This document shows positions 1 through 4,770 of a stretch of 8,803 bases of DNA, one piece after another; positions within the stretch are counted from its first letter, which is position 1; every line of letters starts with the position of its first letter. The position numbers and the translations under genes were made by a program. The DNA lies in the NCBI GenBank assembly GCA_003232155.1, contig QILY01000186.1, positions 1 to 8,803 of the forward strand. Reading direction: 5' to 3'. Below the pieces are notes generated by a model. It was not told where the DNA came from. It worked only from the letters and a program-made list of their open reading frames with translations, and ran no database searches. The DNA is from Maribacter sp. GTDB taxonomy: Bacteria > Bacteroidota > Bacteroidia > Flavobacteriales > Flavobacteriaceae.

Positions 1-1236
1 CAGCTTTTTGGGCCATAAGACCTACGTTGGGTACCGTACCCATTTTTGTAGGGTCAAACGCTCCGTGTTTTTTGCAAAAATCAATTGTAGCCGTGTATAT
101 ACCTGCATAACTACTATCAGGAATAACGGCCTTGGTATCTTGCGATTTACCTTCTGCATTCCACATTTGCCCGGAATTACGAATCATGGCCGGCATTGAG
201 GCATCAATAATAATGTCGCTAGGTACATGAAGATTGGTGATGCCTTTGTCTGAATTTACCATTGCCAAAGCAGGACCATTGGCAATTGCAGTTGCAATAT
301 CAGTTTTTATCCCTGATTTTTTGTCTGCCGGTAACTCATTTAGTTTATTTAAAAGATTTTCTTGGCATTTATACCAATAGCTTCAAATGTATCTCTGTGT
401 TTATTAAAAACATCAGCAAAAAACACTTCTACGGCGTGACCAAAAATGATAGGGTCAGAAACCTTCATCATAGTGGCTTTCAGATGTAACGATAAAAGAA
501 CACCACTTTCTTTTGCATCAGCCACTTGTTCTTTCAAAAAGGCAATAAGTGCTTTTTTATTCAATACGGTAGCATCTATAATTTCACCTTCTAAAAGAGA
601 AACTTTTTCTTTAAGTGTTGTTGTGATACCATTATCATTTATCAATTCAATCTTTATATCAGTCGCTTTAGATAGTGTAATTGACTTTTCGTTAGCTTTG
701 AAGTCACCATGGCCCATTGTGGCAACATGGGTATTTGAACTTGAACTCCAAGCTCCCATTGAATGTGGGTTTTTTTTTGCGTAATTTTTAATAGCTTTTG
801 GTGCCCTACGATCAGAGTTTCCTTCGCGGAGTACAGGGTTTACAGCACTACCTTTAATTTTATCATATCTTGATTTGATTTCTTTCTCAGTAGCATCTAT
901 CGGTTCATCAGGATAATTAGGCAAATCATACCCTTTGTTCTGAAGCTCAGTAATAGCCTCTTTTAATTGAGGTATTGATGCACTTATATTCGGTAATTTT
1001 ATAATATTAGCCTCAGGGTTTTTTGCCATGCTCCCCAATTCTTCCAAATCATTGGCCAATCTCTGCTCTTCTTTTAGAAAATCAGGAAAAGTAGCAATAA
1101 TTCTACTGGCGAGAGAAATATCTTTAGTTTCAATATTAATATCCGACGTTTTGGTAAAAGCTTTTACAATTGGTAAAAAAGATTGTGTTGCCAAAGCTGG
1201 GGCTTCGTCGGTTCGGGTGTATAAAATTTTTGGCAT
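1..1236 (-). pseudogene. icd: Monomeric NADP-dependent isocitrate dehydrogenase, frameshifted, 3' end off the window
   Basis: The product would oxidatively decarboxylate isocitrate to 2-oxoglutarate with NADP in the cytosolic TCA cycle. The start at 1236 gives an N-terminus (MPKILYTRTDEAPALAT) typical of the monomeric, about 740-residue family. The frame holds a substrate-binding block with S130, N133, R137 and R143 around NPVLREGNSDRRAP, and K253 in LHLKATMMKVSDPI; these match, as I remember, residues 132, 135, 139, 145 and 255 of the Azotobacter enzyme. The frame stops at 349-351 after 295 codons. Homology resumes at once in the -1 frame (codons from 361-359 to position 2, about 120 residues), with NELPADKKSGI, the metal-site block IIIDASMPAMIRNSGQMW and TKMGTVPNVGLMAQKA. 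About 325 C-terminal residues lie beyond the left edge. A protein ending at 349 would lack the metal-binding Asp and all later catalytic residues, so as written it should be inactive. The family assignment is secure. Whether the lesion is real is open. Confidence 0.93.
349..366 (-). other. Frameshift site within icd
   Basis: On the minus strand frame 0 reads N-A-K-K-I-F-stop, while the frame ending one base earlier reads E-N-L-L-N-K-L-N-E-L-P and continues the isocitrate dehydrogenase. The net change is the loss of one base (or 1 modulo 3). Contraction of an A-run from five to four at 357-360 is the simplest repair and gives N-A-K-K-N-L-L-N-K. Family members as I remember have a slightly longer loop here (an N-N-G-L type segment), so a deletion of about 10 bases between short GAA repeats fits equally well. 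I see no canonical slippery heptamer that would support programmed -1 frameshifting. Confidence 0.85.
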
Positions 1237-1267
1237 TTTTGTAATCGTAAATTTATTTAAAGTGTGG

Positions 1268-1297
1268 CAAATATACGATTTCTCTATGCTTATAGAA
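1268..1297 (-). promoter_or_regulatory. Predicted promoter of icd (Bacteroidota type)
   Basis: On the minus strand TATATTTG at 1275-1268 matches the TAnnTTTG -7 consensus exactly. A TTC at 1297-1295, 19 bases upstream, is one base off the TTG -33 element. The -7 box is about 32 bases before the icd start codon, giving a short leader without a Shine-Dalgarno sequence, as is normal in this phylum. Confidence 0.55.
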
Positions 1298-1350
1298 CTG
1301 GTAAATAGTGAATCTTTTGGGATATAAAAGTAAAATTTGAGACAAAAACA

Positions 1351-1388
1351 AAACCCATATCATTGTACAAGTACATTGATATGGGTTT
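1351..1388. terminator. Bidirectional intrinsic terminator downstream of the gene-free interval
   Basis: The arms 1351-1368 and 1371-1388 pair over 18 bases with one mismatch around AACCCATATCA. An A-rich tract lies on the left and a T-rich tract on the right, so the hairpin has a U-tail on either strand. On the minus strand it would stop transcription before the icd promoter; on the plus strand no gene runs into it. Confidence 0.75.
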
Positions 1389-1658
1389 TTAGAAACAGTT
1401 TACAAACTTTTTGTTCTGCTTTGCAACAAAACGGCAACCATTGATTGCATTTGCGTCACTATTTCAACGTTTGAAACGTATTGTAGTTCTTAATTATAAA
1501 ACCAAGCAACTAACGGTATGTTTCTTCTCGTTATTTTAATGTATGCTTTTCTATTTTACAACCGAAGTTCTAAATTGAACAGGATATACATCCACAAAAA
1601 ATTCCTAAAAGCGACAGCCTTTTGGTTTTTTGCTCGTTCTCTTAAAGTTCGTGGGTAT

Positions 1659-1725
1659 AACTAGTATACTTTAATCTTTAAGTTAACTAAACAACAATAT
1701 AAAGAACGTAAACTCTATACTAGTT
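1659..1725. repeat. Imperfect inverted and direct repeats in the gene-free interval
   Basis: AACTAGTATA at 1659-1668 is inverted exactly as TATACTAGTT at 1716-1725, 47 bases apart. Beside these arms a direct repeat of AGTTC(G/T)TGGGT occurs at 1646-1656 and 1722-1732. The two patterns overlap, so the block could fold into a hairpin or be a degenerate duplication. No function is recognised. Confidence 0.45.
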
Positions 1726-1826
1726 CTTGGGTTGTATCTATCCAGATATTTCCTTTAAACTATACCTAAAGATAAGATAAATAATTAATCAATCAAAAAA
1801 TTATAAAGAATTAAAAATCAACACCT

Positions 1827-1858
1827 TATGAACAACTGTTATGAACAATTGTTCATAA
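1827..1858. repeat. Tandem TTATGAACAA repeat ending in a 20-bp palindrome
   Basis: TTATGAACAA occurs at 1827-1836 and again at 1839-1848. The second copy is the left half of a perfect 20-bp palindrome (TTATGAACAATTGTTCATAA, 1839-1858) that directly abuts the rplS terminator. It could be a binding site for a dimeric regulator or simply part of the 3' structure. Confidence 0.5.
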
Positions 1859-1898
1859 AAAAACCCATCTTCTGGTGCTAACCAAAAGATGGGTTTTT
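1859..1898 (-). terminator. Intrinsic terminator of rplS
   Basis: The arms 1859-1876 and 1881-1898 (core AACCCATCTT / AAGATGGGTT) pair over 18 bases with a GCTA tetraloop. The one mismatch becomes a G-U pair in minus-strand RNA. On the minus strand the stem lies about 30 bases after the rplS stop and is followed by seven T. The T-run on the other side means it could also work on the plus strand. Confidence 0.85.
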
Positions 1899-1928
1899 AG
1901 AGATGCCCTTAATGTTATAGGCTGTATT

Positions 1929-2279
1929 TTATTTACGTACCTCTTTGATTCTTGCTTTTTTACCAGTAAGACCTCTGAAGTAGAAAATACGTGATCTACG
2001 TACTTTACCTTTCTTGTTCACTTCAACTTTTTGAAGTGCAGGCATATTCACGGGGAATATACGTTCAACACCTACAGTACCTGACATTTTACGAATTGTA
2101 AATGTTTCAGTTGCACCACTTCCTCTTCTTTGGATTACAGTTCCTTTGAAAAACTGAGTACGTGTTTTTTCACCTTCTTTAATTTCGTAATATACTGTGA
2201 TCGTGTCACCTGCAGAAAATTTTGGAAATTCTTTTTTAGTTACGAATTCGTTTTCTACAAATTTAATTAATGCTTCCAT
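1929..2279 (-). CDS. rplS: 50S ribosomal protein bL19
   Basis: bL19 is a protein of the large ribosomal subunit located at the 30S-50S interface. The 116-residue product has the family order: N-terminal helix MEALIKFVENEF, the SH3-like barrel start FSAGDTITVYYEI, then GEKTRTQFFKGTVIQRRGSG, the conserved TFTIRKMSGTVGVERIFPV, and the basic tail KVRRSRIFYFRGLTGKKARIKE. The frame stays open upstream to an ATG at 2309, but the family begins at MEALIKF, so the ATG at 2279 is chosen; the ten extra residues (MVRTKLKIKA) lie in the leader. The start is preceded by A-rich sequence (AATTAAAGCA). It has its own promoter between trmD and rplS and its own terminator, so it is at least partly independent of trmD, with read-through possible. 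It is intact and of normal length. Confidence 0.97.
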   Translation of the reverse strand: MEALIKFVENEFVTKKEFPKFSAGDTITVYYEIKEGEKTRTQFFKGTVIQRRGSGATETFTIRKMSGTVGVERIFPVNMPALQKVEVNKKGKVRRSRIFYFRGLTGKKARIKEVRK

Positions 2280-2306
2280 TGCTTTAATTTTCAATTTAGT
2301 TCGAAC

Positions 2307-2334
2307 CAACTTTCACGATTCTCGTCAGAGGTTG
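2307..2334 (-). promoter_or_regulatory. Candidate rplS leader hairpin
   Basis: The leader from the predicted start (near 2341) to the rplS ATG at 2279 is about 62 bases. It can fold as CAAC / GTTG (2334-2331 with 2310-2307) enclosing ACGA-GAA-TCGT (2325-2315), with a possible alternative AACC / GGTT pairing. Many ribosomal protein genes use such leaders for autoregulation. Here the fold is seen, and the role is inference. Confidence 0.35.
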
Positions 2335-2347
2335 ATTTAACAGGATG

Positions 2348-2377
2348 CAAAAATAGGGTATATATTAAAACCTACAA
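2348..2377 (-). promoter_or_regulatory. Promoter of rplS
   Basis: On the minus strand TTG at 2377-2375 is followed after exactly 19 bases by TATTTTTG at 2355-2348, a full match to the Bacteroidota -33/-7 consensus TTG-N19-TAnnTTTG. It lies in the 137-base gap between the trmD stop and the rplS start and is the best promoter in the window. Confidence 0.75.
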
Positions 2378-2416
2378 GTTATTTTTTATGATTTTTTGAA
2401 TGTAATTTAATACAAA

Positions 2417-3094
2417 TTACTGCTCTAGTAGATCAGGCCGTAATTTTTCCGTTCTTTTTTGTGCTTGATCTTCACGCCATTGTTCGATTTTTGGAAAGTT
2501 ACCGCTCAAAAGCACATCAGGTACTTTCATTCCTTTATATTCTGCAGGTCTAGTATATACTGGCGGTGCTAAAAGGTTATCTTGAAAAGTATCGGTCAAA
2601 GCAGAGGTTTCATTATTAAGCACACCAGGTATTAATCTGATTATAGAATCACAAAGAATTGCTGCGCCCAACTCGCCACCAGATAACACATAGTCACCAA
2701 CAGATACTTCTCTAGTAATAAACAGATCTCTTACTCTTTGGTCTACACCTTTATAATGCCCGCACAGAATAATTATATTTTTTAGTAGAGATAAGCTATT
2801 TGCCATTTTTTGATTTAGAGTGTCTCCATCTGGGGTCATATAAATCACTTCATCATATTCCCTTTCCGCTTTTAATGTCGATATGCATTTGTCTATAGGT
2901 TCTATCATCAATACCATGCCTGCACCACCACCAAATTGGTAATCATCAACCTGATTATAACTCTTATCCGTATAATCTCTAAGGTTATGAAAATGCACTT
3001 CTACCAAACCTTTTTCTATAGCTCTTTTTAAGATAGAAGCTTCAAAAGGACTTTTTAATAATTCTGGGAGAACAGTAATAATATCAATTCGCAT
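2417..3094 (-). CDS. trmD: tRNA (guanine-N1-)-methyltransferase TrmD
   Basis: TrmD methylates N1 of G37 next to the anticodon, using S-adenosylmethionine, which prevents +1 frameshifting; it is a homodimeric SPOUT (trefoil-knot) enzyme. The 225-residue product shows the N-terminal RIDIITVLPELL, the glycine-rich DDYQFGGGAGMVLMIEP (50-66), the knot segments ILCGHYKGVDQRV (109-121) and VGDYVLSGGEL (132-142), then LTDTF with D168, equivalent to the catalytic Asp169 of the E. coli enzyme as I remember it, and the C-terminal VYTRPAEYKGMKVPDVLLSGN. The frame is open to an ATG at 3121 inside the upstream gene, but family members start at MRIDIITV, so 3094 is used. This leaves 11 bases after the GNAT stop at 3106, which suggests co-transcription. 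It is slightly shorter than proteobacterial TrmD, which is usual in Bacteroidota, and intact. Confidence 0.97.
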   Translation of the reverse strand: MRIDIITVLPELLKSPFEASILKRAIEKGLVEVHFHNLRDYTDKSYNQVDDYQFGGGAGMVLMIEPIDKCISTLKAEREYDEVIYMTPDGDTLNQKMANSLSLLKNIIILCGHYKGVDQRVRDLFITREVSVGDYVLSGGELGAAILCDSIIRLIPGVLNNETSALTDTFQDNLLAPPVYTRPAEYKGMKVPDVLLSGNFPKIEQWREDQAQKRTEKLRPDLLEQ

Positions 3095-3105
3095 GAAATA
3101 GGCTT

Positions 3106-3549
3106 TTATTTTGAAGTCCAAAAGTAATGAAAACAGTGAGAGTCTTTCTCCCAGCCTAATTTTTCATACAATCGTTGCGCAGGGTTTTCTAGGGCAGTCT
3201 CTAGTGCTAAACCTTTATATTTCATTTTTTTACAATGCTCCTTAGCTTTGGTCAGCAATGCTTCTCCAATTCCTTTACCTCTGTGACTGTTTGAAACGAA
3301 CAAATCATTGAGCATGAACACCCGTTGTAATGCTACTGAAGAAAAGCTTGTATAGAGTTGGGTGAACCCTGTAGGTTTACTATTTTCCAAGGCCAAAAAA
3401 ACTACGGATTCATTTTTAGAGAAGCGTTCATGAAGAAATTTTCTAACCCTATCTTCATCTGAATCTTGTTGGTAAAATACACGATATTGGTCCAATAAAG
3501 GAACAATTAATTCAATATGGCTCGTATCGGCCTTTATTATTTTAATCAT
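3106..3549 (-). CDS. GNAT-family N-acetyltransferase, substrate unknown
   Basis: A single-domain acetyl-CoA-dependent acetyltransferase of 147 residues. Residues 1-65 form the N-terminal part with an acceptor-site helix region. VFMLNDLFVSNSHRGKGIGEALL (77-99) is strand beta-4 plus motif A, with the pyrophosphate-binding R/Q-x-x-G-x-G signature at R90-G91-K92-G93-I94-G95. ENPAQRLYEKLGWEKD (121-136) is motif B, with the Y-x-x-x-G-[WF] end typical of GNATs. The start at 3549 is the first ATG and fits family length. It lies 11 bases upstream of trmD and is probably in the same operon, but that does not reveal the substrate; small-molecule and protein acetylation are both possible. No signal peptide and no sign of damage. 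Confidence 0.9.
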   Translation of the reverse strand: MIKIIKADTSHIELIVPLLDQYRVFYQQDSDEDRVRKFLHERFSKNESVVFLALENSKPTGFTQLYTSFSSVALQRVFMLNDLFVSNSHRGKGIGEALLTKAKEHCKKMKYKGLALETALENPAQRLYEKLGWEKDSHCFHYFWTSK

Positions 3550-3604
3550 AATAATGAATTGGTTTAAACGAGTTCATTGACTAAAAAACTAATCTTTTCC
3601 GTTA

Positions 3605-3630
3605 TGGGCTGTTGTTTGAAACAATGCCCA
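3605..3630 (-). promoter_or_regulatory. Hairpin in the leader of the GNAT-trmD operon
   Basis: TGGGC at 3605-3609 pairs with GCCCA at 3626-3630, and inside it TTGTTT pairs with AAACAA. The hairpin lies about 55 bases upstream of the GNAT start and just downstream of a predicted -7 box. It has no U-tail, so a terminator is unlikely; a leader structure is possible. Confidence 0.35.
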
Positions 3631-3657
3631 ATCCGACTTATTGTTTCTTCCATTTGA

Positions 3658-3665
3658 CAAAATTA
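3658..3665 (-). promoter_or_regulatory. Possible -7 box for the GNAT-trmD operon
   Basis: The minus strand reads TAATTTTG, an exact TAnnTTTG match, about 108 bases before the GNAT start. No TTG lies at the expected distance upstream, so support is partial. Confidence 0.35.
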
Positions 3666-3809
3666 TACCAAATGAATTTTAAAATGCCGTATAAACAATT
3701 ATATGCGACATTTTGAGGGTTATTTGATATTATACATATTTGTGGATACCCCCTAGCTACGGCGGACGGGTTTGCTTCAATCCAAAAAACCTAAATCAGT
3801 TCAATTGCT

Positions 3810-3836
3810 AAAAAAAGCCCCGGAAAGGAGCTTTTA
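3810..3836 (-). terminator. Intrinsic terminator of the membrane coiled-coil protein gene
   Basis: In minus-strand RNA AAAGCUCC (3834-3827) pairs over eight bases, including one U-G pair, with GGGGCUUU (3821-3814) across a five-base loop, and a run of seven U follows. It begins six bases after the stop codon at 3840. Confidence 0.85.
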
Positions 3837-3839
3837 ATT

Positions 3840-4466
3840 TTAATTTGATTTTTTCTGTTTATTCAATTCATCCTGTAGTTGCCTATTTACTTTTTGTTCA
3901 CGCTCTAAAGCTCGGCGCCTGTAATCTTCATATTCTTCTTCTAACTCTGACAAAGATGATTTAGCTTCTTGGGTAAGTATATTACTTCTTCTAAATTTAA
4001 ACATGAAGAGAAGCATAAGGCCTGAAAATGCTAGAATTATAGACCATAAAATAGTATTATATGCAACTTTTGAGACTGATAGACTTAAAAACGACATACT
4101 ATCTTTTTCTTCAGTAACACCTGTTAAATTGTTTGTGGTCTCTTCTAGTTTTTCATTAAGTGATGAAATAGTAGACTCATGGGATACAATGGTAGACTTT
4201 AATGTTTCTGCATTTTTAATCTGTCCATTTATACTGTCAGCTACATTCTTGCGTAGCTTATCCAATGAAATGATTCGGACTACTTCATATCTTTTTCCTT
4301 CAGATCGGTAGTTTCCTGATTTTTTATAAATATACTCGAATTGACTATCTATAGAGCCCTTGTCTAAAGACAACTCTTCTTGAACAGCTCCATTTTCTTG
4401 TGCATTTGTATATTGAACCGTAAATAGTATAAATAATACGATTAGTAGCGTTCTAAAACCTTTCAT
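3840..4466 (-). CDS. Flavobacterial signal-peptide, coiled-coil, single-TM protein of unknown function
   Basis: The 208-residue product begins with a clear Sec signal peptide (K2, R5, hydrophobic 7-18, likely cleavage after TNA at 20-22). Next is a conserved-looking segment LSLDKGSIDSQFEYIYKKS (32-50), a polar heptad-like stretch about 80-125 likely to form a coiled coil, one transmembrane helix about 136-157 (LWSIILAFSGLMLLFMFKF), and a highly charged C-terminal coiled coil (165-205). The expected topology is an extracytoplasmic N-terminal domain with a cytoplasmic tail. Proteins of this shape next to trmD in Flavobacteriia are, as I remember, often labelled tRNA (guanine-N1)-methyltransferase. 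Nothing here supports that: there is no knot motif, and the real trmD is 750 bases away. It has its own terminator and is not in the trmD operon. No function can be assigned. Confidence 0.85.
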   Translation of the reverse strand: MKGFRTLLIVLFILFTVQYTNAQENGAVQEELSLDKGSIDSQFEYIYKKSGNYRSEGKRYEVVRIISLDKLRKNVADSINGQIKNAETLKSTIVSHESTISSLNEKLEETTNNLTGVTEEKDSMSFLSLSVSKVAYNTILWSIILAFSGLMLLFMFKFRRSNILTQEAKSSLSELEEEYEDYRRRALEREQKVNRQLQDELNKQKKSN

Positions 4467-4554
4467 TTATGTTAGTGTTGTAGTTAAAATTGATTTAGAG
4501 GGAACTAAAGTAATTTAATATTATCAATTAAGAAAAAAAATTGATGATAACATA

Positions 4555-4605
4555 ATAGTGTATATACGAAAACAACTCATAGTATGGATTTCGTACATAC
4601 ACTAT
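4555..4605. repeat. 17-bp-stem inverted repeat abutting the foldback element
   Basis: The arms 4555-4571 and 4589-4605 (ATAGTGTATATACGAAA and its near-complement) match at 16 of 17 positions around a 17-base loop. The single mismatch becomes a G-U pair in minus-strand RNA. There is no T-run beside it, so it is not a standard terminator. It ends where the larger foldback begins. Confidence 0.6.
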
Positions 4606-4760
4606 ATTATACCAATTTGACTATAAAACGACTCATTCAAACCCATTCATTTTTTGTTCTACTTTCTTGTCCATGATTTCCGTAGCTTAGGCTATGCAAA
4701 TCATGAACAAAAAAGAAACTCCGTTTTCTGTGACTCATTTTATAGTCATATTGGTATTAT
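4606..4760. repeat. 155-bp nested foldback, MITE- or REP-like element
   Basis: The outer arms 4606-4635 and 4731-4760 are complementary at 26 of 30 positions (core ATACCAAT...ATTGGTAT). An inner hairpin has arms 4662-4679 and 4698-4715 (16 of 18), and its loop contains TAGC / GCTA. TATT occurs at 4605-4608 and 4758-4761 and could be a short target-site duplication if the termini are taken as ATACCAAT / ATTGGTAT. There is no transposase, so it would be a non-autonomous element. The right end lies 10 bases after the gap stop codon, so it forms the 3' region of the gap transcript. Both inner mismatches and one outer mismatch become G-U pairs on the minus strand. The element identity is inference. 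Confidence 0.6.
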
Positions 4761-4770
4761 TTACGTTTTT

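Larger units (their letters stand above)
1237..1928. other. Gene-free interval of 692 bases between icd and rplS
   Basis: I find no convincing protein gene on either strand. The interval contains the icd promoter, a bidirectional-looking terminator at 1351-1388, a very AT-rich middle with inverted and direct repeats at 1646-1737, a tandem half-palindrome at 1827-1858, and the rplS terminator at 1859-1898. I looked for tRNA-like T-loops and for TAnnTTTG boxes between the two terminators and found neither. The middle could be a small RNA gene or decayed sequence; the sequence alone does not decide. Confidence 0.6.

Noticed and set aside
349..366. Programmed -1 ribosomal frameshift in icd
   Set aside because: Neither AAG AAA ATC nor ATC TTT TAA gives a canonical X-XXY-YYZ slippery site, and this enzyme family is not known to use frameshifting.
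446..784. Antisense open frames over icd, gap and dapF
   Set aside because: They are low-complexity mirror frames opposite well-supported genes, with no recognisable domains or start context.
1389..1858. tRNA or other standard RNA gene in the gene-free interval
   Set aside because: No cloverleaf, T-loop or known RNA core motif was recognised on either strand.
2280..2309. Upstream ATG extending bL19 by ten residues
   Set aside because: Family members start at MEALIKF; the extra residues lie in the probable leader hairpin region and look non-conserved.
3095..3121. Upstream ATG extending TrmD by nine residues into the GNAT gene
   Set aside because: TrmD begins at MRIDIITV; the extension has no family support and would overlap the upstream gene.
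4501..4760. CRISPR array or phage attachment site around the foldbacks
   Set aside because: There are no regularly spaced direct repeats, no cas or integrase gene, and the repeats are inverted.
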